Assembly: GCA_903952885.1 (NCBI GenBank)
Contig: CAJBHE010000296.1
Location: forward strand, 1-8,003
Reading direction: 5' to 3'
DNA length: 8,003 nt
Source: an uncultured Burkholderiales bacterium
Lineage (GTDB): Bacteria > Pseudomonadota > Gammaproteobacteria > Burkholderiales > Burkholderiaceae_C
Shown here piece after piece: positions 1 to 6,087 of the stretch; the first letter of the stretch is position 1; each line of letters begins with the position of its first letter. A program made the translations under genes and the position numbers. The notes beneath the pieces are model-generated. The model did no database searches and was not told the DNA's origin. It saw only the letters and a program-made list of their open reading frames with translations.

Positions 1-398
1 GGGTGGCGCACGGCCACCAAAGTGCTGACCAAAGCAGCTCGGCGGTTGTCGATGTTGGCCATTTGCTCTAGCAAGGCGCGCACGTTGTTGTCGTCGCTTT
101 TCTCGTAACCAAACTGGGTGGCGTAGTACGCGGTTTGCACGCCTGGCAGGCCGCCAAAGGCGTCGACGCACAAGCCCGCGTCGTCAGCTACAGCGGGCAA
201 GCCGCTTTCACGCGCGGCATGGCGGGCTTTGGCCAAGGCGTTTTCTACAAAGGTGTGAAACGGCTCTTCAGCTTCGCCAATGTGCAAATCACCTTGGCGC
301 ACCAGCTCGACGCCCAAGGGCGCAAACATGGCTTGCAACTCGGCGAGCTTGCCTTTGTTGTTAGAGGCCAGAACGATTTGCTTCATCGGTGCGGTCAT
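1..398 (-). CDS. rdgB: RdgB/HAM1 family XTP/dITP pyrophosphatase (partial, 3' end beyond window)
   Basis: Hydrolyses non-canonical purine nucleotides (XTP, dITP/ITP) to the monophosphate and pyrophosphate, keeping deaminated bases out of DNA and RNA; cytoplasmic. Reading leftwards from the ATG at 398-396, 132 codons are present before the edge. The N-terminal nucleotide-binding motif SNNKGKLAEL is at residues 12-21. It is followed by PFHTFVENALAKARHAA (46-62) and the signature ADDAGLCVDA (71-80), whose Asp pair includes the expected catalytic base. GGLPGVQTAYYA (82-93) follows, and the fragment ends in the family's LVAVRH (127-132). A second in-frame ATG at 386-384 would give MKQIVLASNN, closer to the usual family start; neither start has a clear Shine-Dalgarno. 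The gene begins 5 nt after the rph stop, so the two are probably cotranscribed and translationally coupled. About one third of the usual ~200 residues is missing off the left edge. Confidence 0.95.
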   Translation of the reverse strand, partial: MTAPMKQIVLASNNKGKLAELQAMFAPLGVELVRQGDLHIGEAEEPFHTFVENALAKARHAARESGLPAVADDAGLCVDAFGGLPGVQTAYYATQFGYEKSDDNNVRALLEQMANIDNRRAALVSTLVAVRH

Positions 399-403
399 CG
401 CGT

Positions 404-1138
404 TTAAGCGGCCAAGGCTTCTTGCTGCATGGCGATGAGTTCGCGCACGCCTTTTTCGGCCAAGGCCAACAAGGCGTTCATTTGATCGCGGGTGAACGGC
501 AGGCCTTCGGCAGTGCCCTGCACTTCCACATAGTGGCCAGCGCTGGTCATGACCACGTTCATGTCGGTGTCGCAGCCAGAGTCTTCGGTGTATTCCAAAT
601 CGAGCAAGGGCAAATCGCCCAACATGCCCACCGAAATGGCGGCAATGCCTTGGGTGATGGGGCTCTCGGTCAGCTTGCCAGCGGCAATCAGCTTGTTCAC
701 CGCGTCTTGCGCAGCCACAAACGCGCCGGTGATGCTGGCGGTGCGCGTGCCGCCGTCGGCTTGCAACACGTCGCAGTCCAAGTGGATGGTGCGCTCGCCC
801 AGTTTCTTTAGGTCAAACACAGCGCGCATCGAGCGGCCAATGAGGCGCTGAATTTCTTGCGTGCGGCCCGATTGCTTGCCGCGCGCGGCTTCGCGGTCGC
901 TGCGGGTGTGGGTTGCGCGGGGCAGCATGCCGTATTCGGCGGTGACCCAGCCTTCGCCCGAGCCTTTTTTGTGGCCAGGTACTTTTTCTTCCACCGACGC
1001 GGTGCACAGCACTTTGGTGTGGCCAAACTCGATCAGAACCGAGCCCTCGGCATGCATGGTGAAGTGGCGGGTGATGCGCACAGAACGCAGTTGGTCAGCA
1101 GCACGGGTGTGGCGAGAAGCGGGCAAAGTGGTCGTCAT
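404..1138 (-). CDS. rph: Ribonuclease PH (tRNA nucleotidyltransferase)
   Basis: Phosphate-dependent 3'-5' exoribonuclease that trims nucleotides after the CCA end of tRNA precursors and acts on other structured RNA 3' ends; it works as a ring of dimers in the cytoplasm. The 244-residue product is close to the usual ~240. A single RNase PH fold is visible: HAEGSVLIEFGHTKVLCTAS (29-48), SGRTQEIQRLIGRSMRA (90-106), the phosphate-binding GGTR (129-132, Arg132), and the acidic SGCDTDMNVVMT (187-198). Asp186 and Asp192 fall where the catalytic/metal aspartates of the B. subtilis enzyme lie. The N-terminal RAADQLRSVRITRHF (12-26) is typical of the family and supports the ATG at 1138-1136, although no strong ribosome site precedes it. 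All key residues appear intact, unlike the frameshifted rph of E. coli K-12. rdgB follows immediately, and yicC diverges from the other side of a 136-nt control region. Confidence 0.97.
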   Translation of the reverse strand: MTTTLPASRHTRAADQLRSVRITRHFTMHAEGSVLIEFGHTKVLCTASVEEKVPGHKKGSGEGWVTAEYGMLPRATHTRSDREAARGKQSGRTQEIQRLIGRSMRAVFDLKKLGERTIHLDCDVLQADGGTRTASITGAFVAAQDAVNKLIAAGKLTESPITQGIAAISVGMLGDLPLLDLEYTEDSGCDTDMNVVMTSAGHYVEVQGTAEGLPFTRDQMNALLALAEKGVRELIAMQQEALAA

Positions 1139-1165
1139 TTTTTAGGCTCTAAAGCAAGCGTTTAA

Positions 1166-1207
1166 GGGATTCGGTTAGGCTTCAATTGTCGACCAATCCG
1201 AATACCC
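1166..1207. repeat. Imperfect inverted repeat between rph and yicC
   Basis: Left arm GGGATTCGGTTAGG (1166-1179) and right arm CCAATCCGAATACCC (1193-1207) are reverse complements apart from two mismatches and a one-base bulge; the core ATTCGG/CCGAAT is perfect. The spacer is 13 nt (1180-1192). There is no T-tract, and the repeat lies upstream of both divergent genes. A shared operator or a hairpin in the rph leader is therefore more plausible than a terminator. No regulator can be named. Confidence 0.4.
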
Positions 1208-1239
1208 CGCACCGAGTCAAAAAACTGCAATGGCGAGCC

Positions 1240-1248
1240 TGAGATAAT
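1240..1248 (+). promoter_or_regulatory. Candidate extended -10 promoter for yicC
   Basis: TGAGATAAT fits the extended -10 pattern TGn followed by GATAAT (5 of 6 to TATAAT, at 1243-1248). No good -35 hexamer is visible 16-18 bp upstream, as is common for extended -10 promoters. Transcription would start near 1255, leaving a leader of about 20 nt before the yicC ATG at 1275. Called from sequence pattern only. Confidence 0.4.
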
Positions 1249-1274
1249 GTCTCCTTTGATACTAAACGCCACCC

Positions 1275-2186
1275 ATGCCTATTTACAGCATGACCGGTTA
1301 TGCCAGCGCGCAAACCGAGCTAACTTCAGACACCACTAACAGCCCCGCCTTGCGCTTGGGACTGGAAATTCGCTCGGTCAACAGCCGCTTTTTGGACCTG
1401 ACGTTCAAGATGCCCGAAGAGCTGCGCCAGCACGAGGCCGCGATGCGCGAGCTGGTGACCAAGCACCTCAAGCGTGGCAAAGTAGAAGTGCGCGCCAACA
1501 TTGAAAGCACGGCTGACACCAGCTTTGCCGAGCCCACCCCTGCCCTGCTGCAACGCCTGCTGGACCTGCAAGAGCAAGTACACGCTCACTTGCCAGAGGC
1601 CAACGGCCTGTCGGTGGCCGATGTGTTGCGCTTGGCCACGGCCCAGTCTGCCGCGCCCGCCGACATTGGCCCCGCGCTGCTGAAGCTAGCCCAAACCACC
1701 CTGACACAGCTGAGCGACGCCCGCGAACGCGAAGGCGCACGCTTAGCCCAAACCCTGCGTGAGCGCCTCAGTCAACTGCGCGTTCTAGCCACTCAGGCCG
1801 CACCGCTAGTACCCCAACTGGTGGAGCAACAACGCTTGAAGTTTTTAGAGCGTTGGCGCGACGCCATGGCCTTGACTGAAGGCACGGCCCTGCCTGAAGC
1901 TGCACAAGACCGAGCGTTGACCGAAGCGACCTCGTTTGCCATTCGCATCGACGTGGCCGAAGAGCTGACCCGCTTGGTGTCACACTTTGACGAGATGGAC
2001 GACTTGTTGGCCAAAGGCGGCAAAACCGAAGGCGTGGGCAAGCGTTTGGACTTCCTGATTCAAGAGCTGCACCGCGAGGCTAACACCTTGGGCTCGAAGT
2101 CGGCCACGATGGAAATGACCCGTATTTCGGTGGACATGAAAGTGCTCATCGAACAACTTCGCGAACAAGTACAGAACCTCGAATAA
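1275..2186 (+). CDS. yicC: YicC/YloC family endoribonuclease
   Basis: Member of the YicC/YloC family, reported as endoribonucleases in E. coli and B. subtilis; E. coli YicC has been tied to decay of the small RNA RyhB. The 303 residues compare with about 290 in E. coli. The N-terminal YicC domain shows YSMTGYA (4-10), EIRSVNSRFLDLTFKMPEEL (31-50) and KRGKVEVR (66-73). A variable helical middle (about 90-215) is rich in Leu, Gln and Ala. The conserved C-terminal domain has DVAEELTRLVSHFDEM (226-241), GKRLDFLIQELHREANT (255-271) and GSKS (273-276), the strongest family signature. The ATG at 1275 gives the usual short lead before MTGYA; the ribosome site is weak. Its TAA shares its last A with the gmk ATG, so gmk is probably translationally coupled. 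It lies divergent from rph, as in E. coli. Confidence 0.95.
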   Translation: MPIYSMTGYASAQTELTSDTTNSPALRLGLEIRSVNSRFLDLTFKMPEELRQHEAAMRELVTKHLKRGKVEVRANIESTADTSFAEPTPALLQRLLDLQEQVHAHLPEANGLSVADVLRLATAQSAAPADIGPALLKLAQTTLTQLSDAREREGARLAQTLRERLSQLRVLATQAAPLVPQLVEQQRLKFLERWRDAMALTEGTALPEAAQDRALTEATSFAIRIDVAEELTRLVSHFDEMDDLLAKGGKTEGVGKRLDFLIQELHREANTLGSKSATMEMTRISVDMKVLIEQLREQVQNLE

Positions 2187-2809
2187 TGGACAACTTTCCA
2201 GGCAACCTCTTTGTGGTCGCAGCCCCAAGCGGGGCTGGCAAATCGAGCCTCGTCAAAGCCTTGATGGAACTCGACACCAAAGTGCGCCCTTCCGTGTCGC
2301 ACACCACACGCCAACCTCGTGGCCAAGAAAAGCATGGCCGCGAATACTTCTTTGTGTCACCGCCCGAGTTTGACCAAATGGTCGAAGGCAACGCATTTTT
2401 GGAATGGGCTCATGTGCACGGCCAACGCTACGGCACTTCGCTCAAAGCCATTGAAGACCGCATTGCCCAAGGCGCAGACGTGATTTTGGAAATCGACTTC
2501 CAAGGCGCGATTCAAGTCAAAAAGCTGTTTGCCAACGCCGTGCTGATTTTCATTCTTCCCCCCAGCTGGGAAGAGTTGAAGTCGCGCCTGCACAACCGTG
2601 GTGAGGATGCGCCCGACATCATTGACCTGCGTCTGCAAAACGCGGCCGATGAGATGGCACAGGCCAGGGAATTTGACTACGTTATAATCAATCAATTGTT
2701 TGAGACCGCCTTGTTCGACCTGAAAGCGATCGTGCATGCACAGCGCCTCAAGTACCTGGCACAGCGCCGGGCTCGGGCTGATATCTTTCAAGCCCTGAAC
2801 ATCACCTGA
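2186..2809 (+). CDS. gmk: Guanylate kinase
   Basis: Transfers phosphate from ATP to GMP (and dGMP) to give GDP, the step between GMP and GTP/(p)ppGpp synthesis; cytoplasmic. Its 207 residues match the E. coli enzyme in length. The Walker A P-loop APSGAGKSS is at 13-21. The GMP-binding segment holds SHTTRQPRGQE (38-48), GREYFFV (51-57) and FLEWAHVHGQRYGT (71-84). ILEIDFQGA (100-108) is the Walker B-like strand, the lid holds SRLHNRGED (133-141), and REFDYVIIN (161-169) is the family's conserved C-terminal strand. The start ATG overlaps the yicC TAA by one base (TAATG), and rpoZ follows after 16 nt, so yicC-gmk-rpoZ reads as one operon. Codon 167 is the only ATA among 14 Ile codons and builds a perfect TATAAT. 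Confidence 0.98.
   Translation: MDNFPGNLFVVAAPSGAGKSSLVKALMELDTKVRPSVSHTTRQPRGQEKHGREYFFVSPPEFDQMVEGNAFLEWAHVHGQRYGTSLKAIEDRIAQGADVILEIDFQGAIQVKKLFANAVLIFILPPSWEELKSRLHNRGEDAPDIIDLRLQNAADEMAQAREFDYVIINQLFETALFDLKAIVHAQRLKYLAQRRARADIFQALNIT
2683..2688 (+). promoter_or_regulatory. Possible internal -10 element for rpoZ within gmk
   Basis: A perfect TATAAT hexamer lies in the coding sequence for DYVIIN, 137 nt before the rpoZ start. No matching -35 is seen at 16-18 bp spacing and no TGn precedes it, so it may be chance. It is recorded because it depends on the only ATA codon in gmk. Confidence 0.2.
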
Positions 2810-2814
2810 ATTCT

Positions 2815-2818
2815 GGAG
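2815..2818 (+). promoter_or_regulatory. Ribosome binding site of rpoZ
   Basis: GGAG lies 7 nt before the ATG at 2826, in the short gap after the gmk stop. It is the clearest Shine-Dalgarno in the plus-strand block and fixes the rpoZ start. Confidence 0.7.
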
Positions 2819-2825
2819 TACCCAC

Positions 2826-3029
2826 ATGGCCCGCATCACTGTTGAAGATTGCCTCGCGCAGATCCCTAACCGCTTTCAATTGGTGCTGTGCGCCACCTAC
2901 CGCGCTCGCATGCTCAGTCAAGGCCACACACCCAAGGTCGAAAGCAAAAACAAGCCAGGCGTAACCGCCTTGCGCGAAATTGCCGCTGGCCACATCGGCA
3001 TTGAGATGCTGAAAAAAGTACCCGGCTAA
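2826..3029 (+). CDS. rpoZ: RNA polymerase omega subunit
   Basis: Smallest core subunit of RNA polymerase; it folds on and stabilises beta-prime and, in E. coli, its N-terminus helps form ppGpp binding site 1. The product has 67 residues, the usual length in Burkholderiales, and lacks the longer C-terminal tail of the 91-residue E. coli protein. The conserved start MARITVEDCL (1-10) retains the MAR end that contacts ppGpp in E. coli. NRFQLVLCATYRARML (15-30) forms the main helix, and TALREIAAGHIG (47-58) is the second signature. The start is set by GGAG 7 nt upstream. It is the last gene before a strong hairpin terminator, so it probably ends the main yicC-gmk-rpoZ transcript. Confidence 0.97.
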   Translation: MARITVEDCLAQIPNRFQLVLCATYRARMLSQGHTPKVESKNKPGVTALREIAAGHIGIEMLKKVPG

Positions 3030-3045
3030 ATCGGGTTCACCCAAT

Positions 3046-3075
3046 AAAAAAGCACCGCACTGTCGGTGCTTTTTT
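3046..3075 (+). terminator. Rho-independent terminator after rpoZ
   Basis: A perfect 12-bp inverted repeat, AAAAAAGCACCG (3046-3057) and CGGTGCTTTTTT (3064-3075), closes a 6-nt loop. The GC core of the stem (GCACCG/CGGTGC) is followed by six T. It begins 16 nt after the rpoZ stop and ends 22 nt before the spoT ATG. The A-tract on the other side makes it potentially bidirectional. It should cut most rpoZ transcripts before spoT. Confidence 0.88.
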
Positions 3076-3097
3076 CATTGCGGGTAAAGTGTTCACT

Positions 3098-5350
3098 ATG
3101 AGTGTCACCCAATCTACGTTGAAGCCCCCTGCTTCCATGTCTGGAAGTGCCGCCGCAGCCAATGCAGCAGCGGCCAGCTTTGCTGCGTTGACGGAAAAAC
3201 TAAGCTATCTCAACCCCGAGGGTTTAGACATGGTGCGCCGCGCCTACCGCTATGCCGACGAAGCCCATTTGGGCCAACTGCGCAACAGCGGCGAGCCCTA
3301 CATCACCCACCCCATCGCCGTGGCCGCGCAGTGCGCGGAATGGAAGCTAGACGCACAAGCCTTGTCGGCTGCGCTGCTGCATGACGCGATGGAAGACTGC
3401 GGCATTACCAAAACCGACTTGATCGAGCGCTTTGGCATTCAAGTGGCCGAGTTGGTAGATGGCCTGACCAAGCTCGACAAGCTGGAGTTCAACACCCGCG
3501 AAGAAAGTCAAGCTGAGTCGTTTCGCAAGATGCTGCTGGCCATGGCGCGTGATGTGCGCGTCATCCTCATCAAGCTGGCCGACCGAAGCCACAACATGCG
3601 CACCATGGGCGACATGCCCCGCGCCAAGTGGGGGCGCATCTCCAACGAAACACTGGAAATTTATGCGCCTATCGCTCATCGCTTAGGCCTCAATCAAACC
3701 TACCGCGAACTGCAAGAACTGGCCTTCCAGCACCTGTGGCCTTGGCGTCACCAAGTGCTGAGCAAAGCCATTCAAAAAGCACGCCACCGCCGCCGCGACT
3801 TGATGCAAAAGGTCGAACAAGAGGTCGGTGCGGCTTTGGCCAAGGTCGGTTTGAAAGTGCGTATTTCGGGCAGAGAAAAAACTTTGTATTCGATTTACAA
3901 AAAAATGGATGAGAAAGTCCTGAGCTTTGCGCAGGTGACCGACATCTATGGCTTTCGCCTCATCTTGCCCAATGTCATTGATTGCTACACCGCCATGGGC
4001 GTGTTGCATCAGATGTACAAGCCAGTACCTGGCAAATTCAAAGACCATATTGCCATTGCCAAACTCAACGGCTACCAATCACTGCATACCACCATCGTGG
4101 GGCCATCGGGCCTGAACGTGGAGTTTCAAATGCGCACCGAGAGCATGAACCTGGTAGCTGAAACTGGGGTAGCTGCTCACTGGCTTTACAAAGACAATGG
4201 TTCGAGCAACGAAGCCAACTTGGGCAACAAGTGGCTGCAGTCGCTGCTGGACATTCAAGACGAAACACGCGATGCCACAGAGTTTTGGGACCACGTCAAA
4301 GTCGACTTATTCCCTGATGCGGTGTATGTGTTCACGCCAAAGAGCAAGATCATGGCCATGCCACGCGGCGCGACCATCGTCGACTTTGCCTACGCCGTAC
4401 ACAGTGATGTAGGCGACCGCACCATGGCAGCCAAGGTCAACGGCGAGCAAGTGCCGCTGCGCACCGAGCTGCGCAATGGTGACATCATTGAAGTCATCAC
4501 CTCAACCGTCGCATCGCCCAACCCGGCATGGCTGGGTTTTGTGCGCACGGGTCGCGCCCGCTCAAAGATTCGGCATTACCTCAAGACCATGGCGCACAGC
4601 GAGTCGCAAGACTTGGGCGACAAGCTGTTAGCTCAAGCTCTGCGTGCCGAAGGCATTGAACAAATGCCTGCCCGCGAAGGCGAGTATGCAGGTCTGTGGG
4701 ACAAGCTACTCCACTTTACGGGCAGCAAAACACAAGCAGAGTTGTTGACAGACATTGGCCTTGGCAAACGCGTGGCCAGCATTGTGGCCAAGCGCTTGGC
4801 AAGCCTGTTGTCTGACACAGGCCTCAAGCCAGATGCGCTGCTGCTAAGTCGCGAGCGTTTCACTGCCCACGAAAACGTGTCGCAAGGCAGCGTGACAGTG
4901 GATGGCAGCGAAAACGCATCCGTGAAATACGCCACCTGTTGCTTCCCCGTGCCGGGCGACGCCATCGTGGGCTATTTGGGCCGTGGCGAAGGCTTGGTAG
5001 TGCACACCGACCATTGCGGCGTGGCTCAACGTTTGAAGTACAAAGACAGTGAACGCTTCATTGCCGTTGAATGGTCAGATGAGCCCGCGCGTAACTTTGA
5101 AGTCGCAGCCGTGGTCACGGTGAGCAACGGCAAAGGCGTGCTAGCCCGCGTGGCTTCCGCCATCACTGGCGCTGAAGCAGACATTACTCACGTGCTGATG
5201 GCCGAGGAGGTGACGGGCCAAGAAGCGTTTGATTTGCGCTTTGTATTCAGCGTTCGCGACAAAGCACATTTGGATGTCGTGCTCAGCAATCTGCGACGCG
5301 TGCCTGCCGTGCTGCAAGCGCAACGGGTAGTGTCAGGCGTAGGACGTTAG
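3098..5350 (+). CDS. spoT: Bifunctional (p)ppGpp synthetase/hydrolase of the SpoT/Rel type
   Basis: Makes and degrades the alarmone (p)ppGpp. Numbering is from the ATG at 3098 (750 residues); an in-frame GTG at 3089 would add three, and neither start has a good ribosome site. After an Ala-rich lead (about 1-35), the HD hydrolase domain keeps the HDxxED motif (HDAMED, 95-100) and LADRSHNM (160-167), so hydrolysis should work, unlike in RelA. The synthetase domain shows GREKTLYSIYKKM (258-270), DIYGFRL (282-288), a KFKD motif (313-316) of the basic RxKD class seen in bifunctional enzymes, NGYQSLHTT (324-332) and VEFQMRT (341-347). A TGS domain (about 401-465), a cysteine segment YATCCFPVPGD (611-621) and a C-terminal ACT domain (about 665-750) follow, giving a full-length enzyme. 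A hairpin terminator separates it from rpoZ; greB converges on it. Confidence 0.96.
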   Translation: MSVTQSTLKPPASMSGSAAAANAAAASFAALTEKLSYLNPEGLDMVRRAYRYADEAHLGQLRNSGEPYITHPIAVAAQCAEWKLDAQALSAALLHDAMEDCGITKTDLIERFGIQVAELVDGLTKLDKLEFNTREESQAESFRKMLLAMARDVRVILIKLADRSHNMRTMGDMPRAKWGRISNETLEIYAPIAHRLGLNQTYRELQELAFQHLWPWRHQVLSKAIQKARHRRRDLMQKVEQEVGAALAKVGLKVRISGREKTLYSIYKKMDEKVLSFAQVTDIYGFRLILPNVIDCYTAMGVLHQMYKPVPGKFKDHIAIAKLNGYQSLHTTIVGPSGLNVEFQMRTESMNLVAETGVAAHWLYKDNGSSNEANLGNKWLQSLLDIQDETRDATEFWDHVKVDLFPDAVYVFTPKSKIMAMPRGATIVDFAYAVHSDVGDRTMAAKVNGEQVPLRTELRNGDIIEVITSTVASPNPAWLGFVRTGRARSKIRHYLKTMAHSESQDLGDKLLAQALRAEGIEQMPAREGEYAGLWDKLLHFTGSKTQAELLTDIGLGKRVASIVAKRLASLLSDTGLKPDALLLSRERFTAHENVSQGSVTVDGSENASVKYATCCFPVPGDAIVGYLGRGEGLVVHTDHCGVAQRLKYKDSERFIAVEWSDEPARNFEVAAVVTVSNGKGVLARVASAITGAEADITHVLMAEEVTGQEAFDLRFVFSVRDKAHLDVVLSNLRRVPAVLQAQRVVSGVGR

Positions 5351-5365
5351 CCTGAAGATTCAGGC
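5350..5365. terminator. Small hairpin spanning the spoT and greB stop codons
   Basis: GCCTGAAGATTCAGGC is a perfect palindrome (arms GCCTGA/TCAGGC around AGAT), touching the last base of the spoT TAG and covering the greB TGA. On the plus strand it is followed by a loosely T-rich stretch (CTTGTCTATTTCT), so it may be a weak terminator for spoT. On the minus strand no T-tract follows. The stem is short, so the call is tentative. Confidence 0.4.
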
Positions 5366-5923
5366 CTTGTCTATTTCTGGTGCGGGGTAGCGCACCGCTA
5401 CGACCTCCACCTCTTGCACGCCCATCGGCGTGACCAACTTCACCACATCACCTTCACGCGCTTTGAGCAGCGCGCGTGCAATGGGTGACACCCATGTCAC
5501 TTCAGCTTTCAAACTGTCAGCTTCGTCGATGCCCAAAATGGTGACCGTGCGCTCTACATTGGCTTCGTCCACATAAGTGACGGTAGCGCCAAAAAACACT
5601 TGGTCTTTGCCATGGTGGTTGCTGGGGTCGGTGATTTCGGCAATCTCTAGACGCTTTGTCAAAAAGCGGATGCGTCGGTCAATCTCGCGCAATCGCTTTT
5701 TGCCATAGTGGTAATCGCCGTTTTCTGAGCGGTCGCCATTGCTGGCAGCCCAATGCACGATCTCAACCATGCGCGGGCGCTCGTTGTCCATCAGCGTAAA
5801 CAACTCCGCACGAAGCGTGGCGTAGCCCAGCGGTGTGATGTAGTTTTTACTGCCTGCGGGCAGAGGTGGCAAGCTGATGTCGTCATCCTCGCCATCGGTC
5901 TCAGGTGTGAAGGCCTTGCTCAT
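5360..5923 (-). CDS. greB: Transcription elongation factor GreB
   Basis: Enters the secondary channel of RNA polymerase and stimulates cleavage of backtracked transcripts so that elongation can resume. The 187 residues exceed the ~158 of E. coli GreB because of a roughly 26-residue acidic and proline-rich lead (MSKAFTPETDGEDDDISLPP). The coiled-coil domain starts at YITPLGYATLRAEL (28-41) and carries NGDRSENGDYHYGKKRLREI (62-81). That motif is the GreB rather than the GreA form; Asp64 and Glu67 match the tip acids that hold the catalytic Mg2+. The C-terminal FKBP-like domain shows VTWVSPIARALLKAREGD (142-159) and the closing VEVVAVRYP (172-180). The ATG at 5923-5921 is the first good start; GGGA is only 2 nt before it, too close to be an ideal ribosome site. 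It ends 9 nt from the spoT stop, convergent. The tRNA-Arg terminator lies upstream, and its own promoter was not identified. Confidence 0.96.
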   Translation of the reverse strand: MSKAFTPETDGEDDDISLPPLPAGSKNYITPLGYATLRAELFTLMDNERPRMVEIVHWAASNGDRSENGDYHYGKKRLREIDRRIRFLTKRLEIAEITDPSNHHGKDQVFFGATVTYVDEANVERTVTILGIDEADSLKAEVTWVSPIARALLKAREGDVVKLVTPMGVQEVEVVAVRYPAPEIDKA

Positions 5924-5950
5924 GATCCCAAACTCTATGCAATTGCGAAC

Positions 5951-5987
5951 AAAGAAAAAGGGTTTACATCCGAAAATGTAAACCCTT
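5951..5987 (-). terminator. Rho-independent terminator of the tRNA-Arg gene
   Basis: Read on the minus strand, AAGGGTTTACAT (5987-5976) pairs perfectly over 12 bp with ATGTAAACCCTT (5969-5958) around a 6-nt loop. The stem runs into TTTTTCTTT (5959-5951). It starts 8 nt after the encoded CCA of the tRNA. It separates the tRNA from greB, which lies downstream on the same strand. Confidence 0.85.
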
Positions 5988-5995
5988 GTTCAATT

Positions 5996-6072
5996 TGGTG
6001 CGGCTGGCAGGAATCGAACCCACGACCCCTTGGTTCGTAGCCAAGTACTCTATCCAGCTGAGCTACAGCCGC
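5996..6072 (-). tRNA. tRNA-Arg, anticodon ACG
   Basis: The 77-nt minus-strand sequence folds as a full cloverleaf. The acceptor arm is GCGGCTG/CAGCCGC (7 bp); the D arm holds GCTCAGCTGGATAGAGT; the anticodon stem is CTTGG/CCAAG with loop CTACGAA; the T arm is GTGGG-TTCGAAT-CCTGC with two G-T pairs. The loop places ACG at positions 34-36, so it reads CGN arginine codons, with A34 presumably edited to inosine by TadA. Discriminator A and the CCA tail are encoded at 5999-5996. No intron or truncation is seen. It lies between the terminator on one side and a promoter candidate about 15 nt upstream on the other, so it appears to be an independent unit. Confidence 0.97.
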
Positions 6073-6087
6073 TCTGGAAAGATCAAT

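Noticed and set aside
389..1165. Several plus-strand open frames of 90-140 codons opposite rph
   Set aside because: They lie antisense to a fully conserved rph frame, have low-complexity His/Ala/Gly-rich translations and no family signature; they are shadows of the codon pattern on the coding strand.
1192..1220. TTGACT (minus strand, 1220-1215) as the -35 of an rph promoter
   Set aside because: No acceptable -10 occurs 15-18 bp downstream; the hexamers there (GGATTG, GATTGG, ATTGGT, TTGGTC) do not resemble TATAAT.
2357..2839. 160-codon minus-strand frame opposite gmk
   Set aside because: It overlaps gmk and the rpoZ start, has no recognisable motif, and is explained by codon bias of the real gene.
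3020..3042. Small stems ACCCG/CGGGT and GGGT/ACCC around the rpoZ stop, as an attenuator-like switch before the terminator
   Set aside because: Stems are only 4-5 bp, one with a 2-nt loop; too weak to argue for alternative structures.
3131..3187. Ala-rich start of SpoT as a signal peptide or membrane segment
   Set aside because: The stretch is rich in Ala but interrupted by Ser and Asn, without a charged-hydrophobic-cleavage pattern, and SpoT acts in the cytoplasm; it is probably a flexible lead.
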